DNA of 64,000 nt from Aphrophora alni (lineage: Eukaryota; Arthropoda; Insecta; Hemiptera; Aphrophoridae), in contig OY740777.1 of assembly GCA_963513935.1 (NCBI GenBank), forward strand, positions 14,619,092 through 14,683,091, read 5' to 3'. Shown piece by piece: positions 1 to 12,489 of this stretch. The notes beneath the pieces were generated by a model. The model did not search any database. It was not told where the DNA came from and worked only from the letters and a program-made list of their open reading frames with translations. The position numbers and the translations under genes are program-made. Each line of letters starts with the position of its first letter. Position 1 is the first letter of the stretch.

Positions 1-1770
1 ATTATTTAATATTTCCAATTTCTTCAATGTACCTTCAAGTATTTACTTCTGTATGTATATACAAATGAGAAAGTTCACTAACCATTCTATTAACCATAAC
101 ATAACTGGAAATATTTTCTCTAATCATTAATAATTAACGATAATATTTATTAAAGCAGAATTTAACAAATTGCTTTACCACAAAGCAATAGTAATAATGC
201 ATTTAAGCGGAAATATTGTAATAATTACACTGTAGGAACAATAATCCATACAATGGAATAATAATGTTTAATTGAATTAAACTGGATTGCATTGATCATA
301 TTTACAAAATGTTATTTGAATACATTTGTACTAATTATTGTTTCAGAGATATAATCATATAGATTGTTCATTTGATACGATAATTAATAGTAAATAACAA
401 ATCCATAGGGGATCACTTGTATGAGCATGGCATTTCCGAGAGAACGTAGCTGGAATTACACATTTTTTCATGTAATCTTGGGTTATATTGCTGTTTTCTT
501 ATTAAGTTTCTCTTAATCAACTTTTGTTCTCTTTCTACCCTTACGCTATTCTAGGACTAGTGGACATTAATTTCAAGTAATTTCTTTTTTTTTATAAGGT
601 GTTTACGACTAAAATGTTTTTCTCCTTTAAACAACAAGAAAACAAAAGTAAATAACAAACTCATAATTGGAATTAATAATTTGAATTATGTAGTTAAAAA
701 TTATTAATGGTAGGTTTATTAATAAATAATTACATGAGCATCAAAACCTTTCGAAGCAGAATTATTAAAGCGAGGTCCTGTTTAAATCGGATTAACCAGT
801 TTAGGCCAAATTTTGTTCAAATGTAGCCATTATAACAGAGTGTATTATTATTACTATTTCCTCAAAATGTCGATTTGTCAATCTCTAAATGAATAATAAA
901 CGCCGTTTTATTTATTCCTTCTAAAAACGACGTAGGTTAACGTTTGATAATATGTGAGGATTTTTGAATCAAAAACAATTCAAAGAGGTCAAATAAAACG
1001 TTAAAGATTCAATATCAAAATTATATTGGAAATGTTTGGATTAATTTTGGTTTTTGTTACATTGGCTATAGAATCGTATTTTACTAAACTTTTGTCAATA
1101 TCACTTGGTAATAGCTATAATTAAATTAGATAATATAGTTACTTAACCATCTCAGTGCGCCTAATCAGTAGGCAACTAATTCCACTTTTAAGGAGATAAC
1201 GTAAAGTCACTAGGGTAAATTGTGAAAATTAGTTAAATGTGTATTTTATGGTGTTCTGTTCACACCTGCAGTACATATATTCTATATTTTGGTCAAGTGG
1301 CCTTAAGTACAGTAGGTTTAACTTTACCAAATACAAAACCATATGGTAGTTACACTTATTATAATTTTAATTCTTGTATAATTTTGTTTATAATGGGAGA
1401 GGGTTTAGAAGTTGTATGTTTACAAAAAGGAAATACCACAAGGTATAAACTATGACACAGCTATTAAAGTTTGTAATGTACTATATAAGTTTAACAAAAG
1501 TGTCAACAAGAGGTTTAAAAACACAATTGTTTTTATTTAAATAATTGAAAACTGCTATTTATTTTATTTTTCTTAATTTTGTAAATTCATTTCGTTACGT
1601 ATTACGTAAAACGTTGTAATGAATAGGTTATATGCTTTATAAAAAGTTTAATTATAAAACAAATGAGTCTAAGTTTGAATTTTAAACTTGAGTGATTATT
1701 CAAAATTTAAATAATAAGCAAGAACTTTTTGTATAAATTTCAATTTTTACTACCTGAAATATATATTGAA
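1..1770. other. AT-rich DNA, nothing recognised
   Basis: No protein family, RNA gene or clear repeat was recognised. Open frames here are short, rich in Phe/Ile/Lys/Asn/Tyr and look like chance frames in AT-rich DNA. Confidence 0.5.
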
Positions 1771-1775
1771 ATATA

Positions 1776-1830
1776 TATTGAAAATCTAAGTCATTTAAAA
1801 ATTTGTTACCATAACAACCAATTTATATAT
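1776..1830 (-). repeat. Dispersed repeat, copy 1 (X-box-like palindrome)
   Basis: The reverse complement of this segment matches 3180-3235 over about 50 bases, with only a few differences. Its centre is the imperfect palindrome GGTTGTTATGGTAAC (1805-1819 on the minus strand). The two copies are 1.4 kb apart in opposite orientation, so they are probably short pieces of one mobile element family rather than a single hairpin. Confidence 0.6.
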
Positions 1831-1905
1831 ATATATTTAGTATATATATTTATAGTTATATTTAGTTATATTTAAATATATATATTTAGTATATATATTT
1901 AGAGT
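1826..1905. repeat. TA-rich imperfect tandem repeat
   Basis: Repeated blocks of (TA)n and TTTAGTATATATA; a low-complexity microsatellite-like tract with no further signal. Confidence 0.8.
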
Positions 1906-3179
1906 TTTCAAAATTTTTTGTTCAGTTGTAAAGCTTTGTGAACAACAATTAATACAAGTCTCCAGTAAACACATTTACGTGCAGTTTTCAGTTTTTTCAA
2001 ATTTAGTTTTTGCATTATTCTAGACAGTGATAAATATTTTGGGCAACAATTAATGTTCCTCGGTGAAAGTCTCCAAAATAAGTTGGCCACAATAATATCG
2101 TACTTAACAGGCAAGTTAAATGAAATTCATATAACAAGTAACTCTAAGTCGGAGACTTATTAGAATAGAAATACAAAATAATATATTTGGGGTTCCCAAA
2201 CCCTCTTATAATGATATAAAATAATGTTAGTTTTATATTATGGACAAATTAAAATATATTTAGCAAACGTCCAAACAGCTGATTAAAACTACAATATATT
2301 CAAGGTGAATACGTCAAAACCATTTTCTCCTTAGAATCATTGTGTAATTTATTAGTATATCTAGACCGTGGTATGTGTATGTTGTTGTGAAAAAAAAGTA
2401 ACTTTTGTAAAAAGGTAAAAGTTTTTCAAACGGTAATACATTAGTACGATTTTGGAAAAGAGAAAGTGAGTATGAATTATATACAAGTATTCCGTTTGGT
2501 TACAACTATCACATTTGTTGTCCACTATTCTTAACACTATGAAAACGCAACATATGGAAACTGTTAAACATTTTACAGATATTATATAGTCATTATTCAC
2601 ATGTATACTGTTGTATACGAATGGTTGATTGGATGAAGACGTATAGCCCTATCCATATCTAGCACTGGAAATTACTTAAATGGATGGGTCAACCGTAGTT
2701 TAGTGAATAATAGTTAATCATAGGCGGATATTTATAAGGAACCCGTTTAACTGAATCATAGTAAATTATGGGTAGGAATGTACCAAACACATTATTCACC
2801 GGCTGGTTTTAGTATCCTTCATCACAATGACTTACAGACAGACACACCGGAGAAAAATATATTTGCAACTTCAGACTTTTATGTCTCGAAAAGTATCGAG
2901 TTTTATGAAAATATATAATCTGTCATACTTAAAATTAGATGTTTTATCGCTACCAGAGGTTAGTTTTCATAAATTTTTTCAACACTCAAAAAAGGATTAA
3001 GAACCACCTCTAAATTGAAGGACGTAAGTTTGTTTTATTTTGTCTAAATCTTTTAAAGAACACCTAGCAAAGGGAATTAGAACAATCAATGTAATTGACG
3101 AGAATTTTGAGGTTATATGCTGTATTGATTAGAGAGTGTGGATTAATTAATTGTAGTGTTAATCCGCTGGTATTAGATT
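1906..3179. other. AT-rich DNA, nothing recognised
   Basis: Minus-strand open frames of 68 and 79 codons at 1908-2114 and 2361-2600 have no recognisable domain and unnatural composition. An ACAGACAGACACA run at 2834-2846 is of a kind often left inside old mobile elements. Confidence 0.4.
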
Positions 3180-3235
3180 TTTAAAATTGGTTGTTATGGT
3201 AACAAATTTTGAAATGACAGATTTTCAAGAATCAG
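3180..3235 (+). repeat. Dispersed repeat, copy 2 (X-box-like palindrome)
   Basis: Inverted partner of 1776-1830. It contains GGTTGTTATGGTAAC at 3189-3203, whose right half GGTAAC fits the RGYAAC half-site of an RFX X-box. The same palindrome recurs three times at 24.77-24.98 kb. Confidence 0.6.
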
Positions 3236-4278
3236 ACATCTTGTCTGTAAGTTTAGGGCGTTAAAAATTGTATGTTAATTGAAACTTTTAATTTGCGCCA
3301 CAATCGTTACGATTGAAACTGTTGAGTTCTAATTAAAAAGTCGTTATTCATATTTATTTCAACTCTCTTCCAGGGAAACTTCTTTTGGTTAAATAATTAC
3401 AAAAAGCAATTAATAAAGAAGTTTGTTGTCTTGAAAATCCTTTACGTCTTTTCCTTATAAACTTCAGTTTATTTGCTAACTATGGCGCACGAATACTGCA
3501 CAAAATGTCTCGGTTGTATAGATGGAAGAAAGTAGCTGTTAGCACTGACTTCAAGGCAAGCGGATGGAGGAGAGGTTGCAACTTTTCTATTCACTTTACA
3601 ACAAAACATATCTTTACCGCTCCTTTCTTTCACGAATTCAAATATATTTTATCCCAACAAATTATTGTACTCTAGGAATTTACAAGAATTATTACGGTGT
3701 CAAGAAATTTATTTTAATGTGTCCGTTAGAATCGAAATATTTTACAAAGACAATCTTTTTCAAATTTCCATTGAAATTTTATTTCGAAATAAAACTGAAA
3801 TTCTATTTATTTTAATATTTTCAATACTTACTTCTTAAAATAGAGATTTGATCAAAATAGGACTTACCGTTTCTCAGGTATTTAATTTCTAATTGAAATA
3901 ACAGATACTAGTACGAAAGTCAAAATTTAAATAATGTTTAAAACAATTCACACTTGAACTAAATTGGTTACTGCAATTTTGTTTTTGATGTTCTACAGGC
4001 GAAGTGCTACAATAACACAATTAATTACGAGTATGCTTACGTCTGAAGTGCATTTAGCTATTCTTATTTAATTTTAAATATTTTTATTTGTAAACATATA
4101 AATTAATCAGTATCTTTTTATTGAATCGTTTGACAAATTGCATAAACTTTGCGTTTCTTACTTTATTTTTAAATTAAGTTTTTACAACTTAATACAAGTT
4201 TTTTTTTTTTTAAATGCTTCAAGTAGTTTATGTTAGGTATAACATTGACTAGCAACCAGTACAAAAATAAATATTTGT

Positions 4279-4320
4279 AAAATGATGGTTTTCTGTTTTT
4301 TGAAAACAGAAAAATCATTT
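4279..4320. repeat. Short hairpin
   Basis: AAATGATGGTTTTCTG is followed after a short loop by its near-complement CAGAAAAATCATTT. It is a perfect-looking small stem in otherwise unremarkable DNA. It has no T-tract and gene context that would make it a terminator. Confidence 0.6.
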
Positions 4321-7220
4321 CAAAATCCACTCAAGCCAACCACCGATTGTTTTTAGTGGGCCCTCCCTCCACCATATCACAGATTGGAAAACGAAACTTG
4401 ACGGATAAAACTTTCATGAGTCAAGAGACCAACTATTCACCATTATATTTAGAGGATATGTTTAATGAAATGATATGATTGGGCTGTGGAATTACCATAA
4501 TGGGGAGCATCAAATGTTTTTTTATTTATTTTAGCGCTGTCTTGATTTATACGTTTATCTTTTGGTGAAATGTTATTTTGAAATAGTTTAACAAATTCAT
4601 ATTAATAGAATTTATTTTTTTCGCATAATGTGTATTTATATTATTTTCATGAAATACATATTTTCCAAACGGCATTAAAATGTTATTTTACTAGAAGATT
4701 TAGAAATTTTTTTTGTATATTTTGGTCTCTGTATTCGTGAACAAAAAAAGAGGATATGAGTATTCAAACTGATATCACCTAGATAAAATTATTTCAAATC
4801 CTCAAGGCAATATTTTAGAAGTTGTTTCAAGAAATATAAATAAGGAAAAAAAGTTTATATAATTTTTGGCTGGGAAACGTTTCGTTTTAAAACTGTCGAC
4901 AATTTTGTTTCGAGCAAACGTTATATGTTTGGAAGTAGATAAGATTTTAAGTGATGATTTGGTAAAAGAAATATATACTTAACGTTTTATCACTATAAAA
5001 TAAATCTATAAATTTATTTAGTATAATTTTAAAGTGTCGGACAATTAAAACGTTTAATGTAGAATATTTTGAAAACCATTAACATTACAAAATATTTCGA
5101 AGAAACAAAACACTTCTCTCTTTTAAGAGAAATCCAAATAATGTGTGTGTTTCCCTGTAGTTCAACGAGTTATTAACAAAAAACACTATACAATTTTGAT
5201 GTTAGTATTAAATCACCTGAAGCCATTTTGAATCAGATAAGAAATTTATTTTTGTTTTTGGTAAATTTCTGAACGTTGGATTATAATACTGCATTATTAT
5301 TAACAATTGTTATAATTATATAGTAATTTGCTATTTGTTTTGTGTTTACAGTAGAGAATTATCAAGAAATACTTATGTTTTCGAAAATTGGGTTATCCTA
5401 CAGAACAAAAAACCATTTTCTATCTCTTGTAACATTTTGTAATGTTAACGGTTTCCTAGATATTCTACAAAAAATTAATGGTCCGTAATTTTGAAAAATT
5501 ACAAAAGATAGTTTTGATTATCTGGTATACTGATAAAAGTTAACATAAAAAAAGCATATACCAAATTTTCAAACAATACTTTATATACTGCCAAATATAT
5601 ATTGTTCATTTGTGAAAACTAAATCGCCAACAGACAGAGTACAAAGTGTGTCCGGACTATGTTCATAGAAACATTTTTAATATATTTGCTCTAGAATCAG
5701 GTACCGTGTAATTTTGAATCACCTGTATACAATAGCCTTTATATAAGAGTTCAACCAACCACAGTAGGATAACATGAGTAGGATGGACTTCGAAATTGTT
5801 AAAGCTCTACGAAGTCAATTTTGATAAATGTCCAACTGCCCTCTAACGTAATGGTAAATATAATTTTTTGTTGCTCTTTAAAAATGCCATAAAAATCTTA
5901 TAAAAAAAGAACATAAAACATTCTTGTCCATTGAATACTATGGAGAGTCAGAGTCGGAATAGAACAAGAGTTGGTCGAGAGTGACATGACAGAAAATATG
6001 ATAAAAGACATATAACACTAAACGAATAAAAGTGTAGATTCAGCTAAGCTCCCTTGGAATTTCCAAACATTCAGTCCCGAAGAGTCAATATAGAAATATC
6101 AAACCAAGCTAAATATAATATTTATTTTATTAAATAATCTACGTAGACAAGAGGAGCAATAAATGTTCATAATATTTAACTGTAAACTTAGTTGTATTGC
6201 GTAAGCAACGTATAAAGAAGTGAAAACCCAATCAACTGGTGTCTATTCACCAGTATAGTGACACATAAGAAAGAATTGCAGATGAATCATCTTAATGTGT
6301 ACAACATTGCGAAGAAATAATAACACTAAAACAAAGATAATAATAAATTTAAAATGCTGAACAATGCAAAAATATTTGAAGCTTTGTTTGTTAACGATAG
6401 GGTTGTAGTGTCCACTGGAATGAAACCTACAGACAGTCTTTGCAACGCTTACCGTAAATACTGTCAAATCTAAATAAATACCAATCTTTCAAAGATTGGA
6501 GAGTGGTCCTGGAGAATAACTTGTATTAAGGATACATTCATGCAACGATGTCACATTGATTAACTTGTGCTTGTAGTACATTTGAAGCTATGAGCAAAAA
6601 TATTTATGAGCTACACTTGTGGAAAATTCAATAAAAAAAGAAGTGGAAACTGTAATGTTTGTGTCCATGTAGCAGTTGAAGATGTAGCTTTAAAAAGTCG
6701 TCGAAACATCATCTTGTATTTGTGTTTCAAAAATAAAATGATTTTTTGTCGCAAATTGTGTTTCAATAATTTGTTTATAAATATTAAAGGCTTATATTTA
6801 AAGGGCGGCTCTGTTTGTTCTATCATGAAGCGATTGGATGTGTCGTTGTGACCTATTTTTAAAACTACTCTAAGTTAACGCCTGAGGTTCTAGAGAAATT
6901 TTATATTTAGAGACTTTTCGGTTTTTGCTTTTATTTAAATGTTCATACAAAAGTTGTTATTGTATATTAAAAATTACAACAAACGTATGTAGCCATACAT
7001 AAAACCAGTTTCGGTTTTATCATACCGAAATTAACTAATAGAAATACTTATTATTTGACATGTTACCTATAGGAAAATTTCCGATTTTTTAAATGAAAGC
7101 AGCAGAATACAGCTGTATTGTTATTTATAAACGTTAGGTAACTAATCGGCTGTTGGAAATATGTAGGGAAACATTATAGCCGTTTGTCAAAATTGCATAA
7201 CAAAAGTTTTTAATCTATAA
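4321..7220. other. AT-rich DNA, nothing recognised
   Basis: No gene, RNA or strong repeat could be identified on either strand. The overlapping opposite-strand frames at 6606-6851 and 6611-6826 are mutual shadows with no family resemblance. Confidence 0.4.
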
Positions 7221-7223
7221 TTT

Positions 7224-7243
7224 TGTTGTTGTTGTTGTTGTTG
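7224..7243. repeat. (GTT)n microsatellite
   Basis: About seven GTT units, followed 190 bp later by a GTGTGAGTGTGTGCGTGTGT tract at 7434-7453. Confidence 0.9.
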
Positions 7244-7666
7244 TATGTATCAGCGTCAAGTTAATTGTATTGTTTTAATTTTTTGTATTAGACTTTGTAT
7301 TAGGTTTGTGGGGAGTTGTGTCCATCTGTCTTCACAATTTAGCTACATTAATCTCTTACATTTGTAGTTCCATTTGTACAGTATATACAAAATAACTATT
7401 ATTTTCTGTAATTCTGTATTTTAAATAAAAAATGTGTGAGTGTGTGCGTGTGTAAACGCGGAGGTGTAGGTTATATTTCAATATAAAAAAAAAAAACTTA
7501 TGCAAATTAAGTAAATTATTATAAACCATGATGTAATAATTTGTAATTATGTAAATAATAATTTTGCAAAAGTAATACGATGATAGTAATTATATTTTAA
7601 AATAGAAAAACAATTTTAAATCTTATAAACACTATTAGAGATTTAATTATTAAAAAAAAAAAATTG

Positions 7667-7757
7667 AACAAAAGGAGTTAATTGGCCAAAAAGAGTTAAT
7701 TACACAAAAACAGTTAATTGGGCAAAAAGAGTTAATTGGACAGAGTTAATTTGAAAA
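7667..7757. repeat. 18-bp tandem repeat, about 5 copies
   Basis: The unit GAGTTAATTGGCCAAAAA recurs at 7675, 7693, 7711 and 7729 with exact 18-bp spacing, plus a shorter last copy at 7743. Single-base variants separate the copies. No coding meaning is apparent. Confidence 0.9.
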
Positions 7758-7759
7758 AA

Positions 7760-9204
7760 TAGCAGTTTGTTGTTTTTCCTTATGACAGCTACCATATTTA
7801 GAATTATAAAAACTAAAATTAATAAAATGAAATACCGAATCAAAAATATTGCACGAATTTTCGACACAATTAGCAAACCATTATTAAATTGACGATAATT
7901 TCCTAAATATTCGGTTGATACAGATCAAAAGTGACAACGAACAAGAAACTCCTTTTTAGAAAAGTATTTTAAAATAGTTTAAACAATTTAGATTCAATAC
8001 TGGTTAAAAATGGTTTATGAACTAAATAAGTAAATAAGTTTCTGAAAAACAGAATTACGCGATCGCAAATTCAAGGACTCTAGTAAACTAATATAGTTAG
8101 GAAGATATTTAGAGACATAAATATATCTTTAATCATTACAATAATAAGGTTATTTTTAAAAACCGTTTATTTCTTCTTTGAGTTTGTTTATGTCCTCCAA
8201 AAATGACGTAAGCACTTTAAAATATTCCGTAAACACTGGTAATTCTAAATCAATGTCAGATAAGGCAAAAAAACGACCAATCATCAATTCTTAATTTGTT
8301 ATAACAGTGAAAATGACCTTCAATGTTGACGTATCTAATTTTTTATAACTCAAGTGATTTTAAATACAAATGAGTGACAACTTTTCTAAAAGGAAATGTT
8401 TTTATCACTGTCTGTACCCTTGAATGTGAATTCTATTTATTTGGCATATTTAATGTAGTTGTAGAACGTAAAGAAATAACAATGACTAATAGAGAATTTT
8501 ATTATCCATTAAAACCCGTAGTAACTGTAAATATATCTTCTAAATTTGGCGTGTTTACAATGTTATATAAATAGTTGCATTTGTTAAAATTTAAACTGTA
8601 TGAAGTTAAGAGGTTTTTAGATCTGGAATTTACCCTTGGAATAATGCACATGCTACAGCGTTATGCTCTCGAAAAATTCCTGGCTGTAACTGGTTTAACA
8701 AAGAAACGAATAAATGTGAAGCTGTGTTAAATGTTTAAAATCAAGTTTAATGCTTCTGATATTGGGACTGCCTGCTTTCTATTGTCGTGCTGAGAGTTAA
8801 TTTATAGTTGATAAAGACTGGAATTCAATATATGAAATACTAAGCTCTTACAATAAAGCAACGATGATCGTGTCACAGCTGTTAGCTGTTATTGTTATAA
8901 TTATTATTCCTCTTTGTTGTTTAATTAAAGGCAAAAACCTTTCGGCGATCGTCGTTTTTAAAAAAAAAAAAAGAAGAAAAGAACACAAAAAGGTCTCGAA
9001 TATTCTAATAGCGCAGGGTCAGCAAAGAGCAACACTTTGATAAATGAGAACTTATTGGGAAAAAAAATTTAATTACAATTAAAAAAAAATGAAATCACGT
9101 TATTAAATCGGACAAAAAAGTTTAAAATAAATTCTCGTGCCCCATACAGATTGTCCTGAAAATTTGTGATTGTGAATTTTTAATAGCTAAGAAGATACTT
9201 GTAC
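7760..9204. other. AT-rich DNA, nothing recognised
   Basis: Contains poly-A and poly-T runs (for example near 8960) but no identifiable gene or repeat family. Confidence 0.4.
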
Positions 9205-9207
9205 GAT

Positions 9208-9432
9208 TTAAAACGGAAATCGTGAATCACATGAAACAGATAATAGAAGATTATCTCCATCTATTGAATTAGGAGCTACTTGATCTCCATTAGGAATTTT
9301 GAGTTTTCTCAACAACGACTGGTCCTTCCACTGTTGACTATTGTCTATGCTTTGTGATTTAATTGTCTGTTCATCAGAACCAATAAAGTTCATTTTATAT
9401 TTGTCGCTAACAATCATTTGTTTTTTTAAATG
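9208..9432 (-). CDS. Orphan open frame, possible terminal exon
   Basis: A minus-strand frame of about 70 codons with an unusually protein-like composition for this window: hydrophilic, rich in Ser/Asp/Gln/Lys, with stretches such as DNSQQWKDQSLLRKLKIP and SIDGDNLLLSV. Upstream of the first in-frame ATG (9417-9415) the frame stays open to a TCACAG acceptor-like site at about 9438-9433, just inside a stop codon. It could therefore be the last exon of a minus-strand gene or a piece of an old mobile element. The polypyrimidine tract is weak. No family was recognised. Confidence 0.2.
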   Translation of the reverse strand, partial: HLKKQMIVSDKYKMNFIGSDEQTIKSQSIDNSQQWKDQSLLRKLKIPNGDQVAPNSIDGDNLLLSVSCDSRFPF

Positions 9433-9439
9433 CTGTGAC

Positions 9440-9700
9440 TCTTAAATGAATTACATGTTTACAAACCTCTGCTTTAAAATGCCATTTTTACTTTGTTACT
9501 TATATAAGTAGTATTAGAAAATTTATGTGATTCAGAAAACGTGACAAATAAAAAAAAAATTTCCTTAACAAAGTACTGTAAACAAACCATAAGAATTATT
9601 TCTTCGCGGAAATGTCAACCTAGCACCTAGAATGGAAGTAGAAAGACTAGTTTAGCCTAGCGTGGCTTTGAAGACGGCAGGTATTCTTCTATTTAAACAA
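9440..9700. other. Spacer, nothing recognised
   Basis: AT-rich with a small less AT-rich pocket at 9605-9680; no gene or repeat was recognised. Confidence 0.4.
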
Positions 9701-10640
9701 ATTTTTCCCTTACATTATTGTAATAGGAAAATGGGTAAGCAGGAATAATGTTTGTCAAACCTAACATACCTTCCAATTAAAATATTGTATCAATACTCCT
9801 CTTAAATTATTGTAAGAAGCACATTTGTAAGCAGAATTTATGTTCGTCCAATCTATCTCACCTTCTAATTAAGATATTTTATCATTTTTATCTACCTCAC
9901 AATTATTGTAATTATCTAATATATAATCAGAATTAATGTTCGGCCAATTTACCTCACCTTCTAAAAAATAATATAATGACATATTTTTTTAACCCCAAAG
10001 TTATTGTAATTAGCTAATGTGTAAGCAGAATTAATGGTCGTCCAATCTATCTCAGCTTCTAATTAAAATGACATATTTTTTTAACCCTAAAATTATTGTA
10101 ATTAGCTAATGTGTAAGCAGAATTATTAATGGTCAACCAATCTCTCTCACCTTCTAATTAAGATAATTAGGCCTACATACTTTTTTAACCCTAAAATTAT
10201 TGTAATTAGCTAATATCTAAACAGAATTAATGTTCGTCAATCTATATCTCTTTCTTATTGATAACGACATATTTTTTAACCCAAAGTTATTGTAATTAGC
10301 TAATGTGTAAGCAGAATTAATGGTCATCCAATCTATCTCAGCTTCTAATTAATATAATGACATATTTTTTAACCCCAAAGTTATTGTAATTAGCTAATGT
10401 GTAAGCAGAATTAATGGTCATCCAATCTATCTCAGCTTCTAATTAATATAATGACATATTTTTTAACCCCAAAGTTATTGTAATTAGCTAATGTGTAAGC
10501 AGAATTAATGGTCATCCAATCTATCTCACATTCAAATTAAGATAATTTTAAGAATTTTTTTTAACCTCACAATTATTGTAGTAAACAAACGTGTAAGCAG
10601 AAGTATTGTTCGTCTAATCTATGTCAAATTATAATTAACA
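9700..10640. repeat. 94-bp tandem array, about 10 copies
   Basis: The repeated unit contains TTATTGTAATTAGCTAATG, GTAAGCAGAATTAATGGTC and CCAATCTATCTCA. Copies beginning at 10287, 10381 and 10475 are exactly 94 bp apart and nearly identical. Copies toward 9700 and 10640 are increasingly divergent and vary in length. The pattern of a homogenised core with decayed edges is typical of unequal exchange in a satellite-like array. No open frame is conserved across units. Confidence 0.92.
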
Positions 10641-10854
10641 TAACAGAACTTTATTTTCTATCTTCCTTTTTACCTTCTGACATATACGTAGTATATGCTA
10701 TGTGATCTCATTTGAGGTCTCTTGAGTCTATGAAAGTTTCTTGAATGATGTCTGTCTGTAGTATTTGTTTGTCATCTACAATACAAACACGTGGACCTAG
10801 TTTATTCATTTACTCATTGAGTTACGTTTTGTTTCATCATTTTTTCTTTCATAA

Positions 10855-11450
10855 TATAGTTCTTCAAAAGAACATATCACGCGACTTACCTTTTTAATAA
10901 AATTTAGTTGAACCACCCCACATAGATTTATCTGAGAAGGGCAATAGAAAGTTATTTGATAAAAATGTATAGTCTTTAGTCAAAGGAAGATTCCCAAAGT
11001 TTGCGTATTGTGTTCCTATTATAATACAAAATAGGGTGAGTAACCTGTGACTTTAAAATCACACTGTACAAGTACCTACAGTTAAGGAATTAATTATCAT
11101 GAAGATAATTCACGATTTGTGTTAATCATTTTGTAACGAACAAATAACGACAGGCTTAACTGCGAAAACAATCAAGAGATGTTAAGCCTTTTCATTAGCT
11201 GGCTCAATGCCCTCCCCTAGCTGTGTGGGGTGACTCTACTCGGTAGGTAATTAATCCACTGTAAATACCTGTAAACGTAATTAATTCCCAACGGTAAACC
11301 CCACTTTGTTAATCTAATCACCTGTTCCCTCTATAAGTGACGTAATAATCAAATCCTACCTTCTAAGCAACACCAAGTCCCATCTATTGTCCAATACCTA
11401 ACATAGAGAATCTGAATAAATAGCAATAATTGTTTCATTTAATATTATTG
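10855..11450 (-). repeat. Left arm of 600-bp inverted repeat
   Basis: The reverse complement of this segment aligns almost end to end with 14450-15045. Shared landmarks include GGAACAGGTGATTA, TTAACAAAGTGG, GGATTAATTACCTA, TTATTTGTTCGTTACAA, TTAATTCCTTAACTGTAGG and GTCACAGGTTA. By eye identity is about 75%, with small indels. The two arms are 3.0 kb apart. They are either the ends of a very long foldback element or two inverted copies of one element. No coding capacity is seen in the arm. Confidence 0.85.
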
Positions 11451-11743
11451 TGACTCTTTTTTTTAATTGAGTCAACTATATTTTATTTTGTTGTTGAAAC
11501 AAGTGTGAATTATATTGTTTATTTAAAATGTACAATTGGTTTGAAAAATAAATTTCCAATTCAAGTCAGGCTGGCAGGAACAAAGAAACAAAATAACCTC
11601 TTATCTTCACCCCTACTCTCTTATCAGAATATAAATGGAAGTCTTTGCTGGGAGAGAAGCTATCTTAAACTTGAACACTTGCTACTTCTCCTGTGCCTAC
11701 TTCTTAACCAAATTGCTTTTATTTATTTATTCAAATCTCCTTC
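11451..11743. other. Spacer inside the large inverted repeat
   Basis: No gene was recognised. The plus-strand open frame 11505-11783 runs through unrelated sequence into the adjacent tandem repeat. Confidence 0.4.
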
Positions 11744-12040
11744 AACCGCCTGTCTTGGTCTTTCAGTTGTCTCTCCAGCATGATAACTCTCCTGCATAAA
11801 GCTGTAATCTGTTGGTTGTCCTTTCACAAGGATATTGTTAATCCCCTTGTAGTGGTCGGTTAGAGTTGTCCCTTCAGGAAGATAACTCTCCTGCATAAGC
11901 TGTGGTCTGTTGAATTGTCCTTTAGCAAGGAAATTCTCCAACCCCCTTGTCGTAGTCTATTCGTTGTCTCTCCAGTATACCAGCCTTCCTGTCTAGGCAG
12001 TGGTCTGTTGGTTGGCTCTGCAGCTCGGCATTCCTTCCTT
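11744..12040. repeat. 99-bp tandem repeat, about 3 copies
   Basis: GATAACTCTCCTGCATAA recurs at 11782 and 11881, 99 bp apart, together with GTTGTC(T/C)CTCCAG, GGTCTGTTG and CCCCTTGT blocks; a third, more divergent copy runs to about 12040. Because 99 is a multiple of three, the minus strand stays open as a 33-residue repeat (ATG frames 11723-11941 and, one frame over, 11860-12045). A frameshift separates the two frames, so a live gene is unlikely, but decayed coding repeat is possible. It is less AT-rich than its surroundings. Confidence 0.8.
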
Positions 12041-12489
12041 ATCACTTTCTATTACCATTCTTTCTTAAGCCCACTTTGTATTCATTCTTCATTCCAAAGT
12101 ATTACTTGCAAAAGTCAGGTAACAGAGTAATGTCAATACCGCAACAGAAAAATACCTTGAGACATATTGTAAGAGTAGTAGAAAAACTATAGATTATAAC
12201 ACTTTTAATAATTCAATGCCGTAATTATTATTTAAAAATGGTTAAGATTTTATATAGTAAATAAACCTGTCTATATAGCTTCAACCCGTCTCTATGGAAT
12301 GGTTAAAGCTCAGAAGGTAGAAGATGTAATGCTGGTATAGCAATAATATCTCGGTTTCATATTATAGTATATAAACTAAGGGACTTTAACTACAGAAATT
12401 GTCCTTTACACTCTACCACATATAATCGTACTATAGAGAATGTTATGTAATGAGTCAAAACATAGACATCGAGATCTTTGGAGTCTCCG
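12041..12489. other. Spacer, nothing recognised
   Basis: No gene, RNA gene or clear repeat was recognised in this stretch. Confidence 0.4.
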
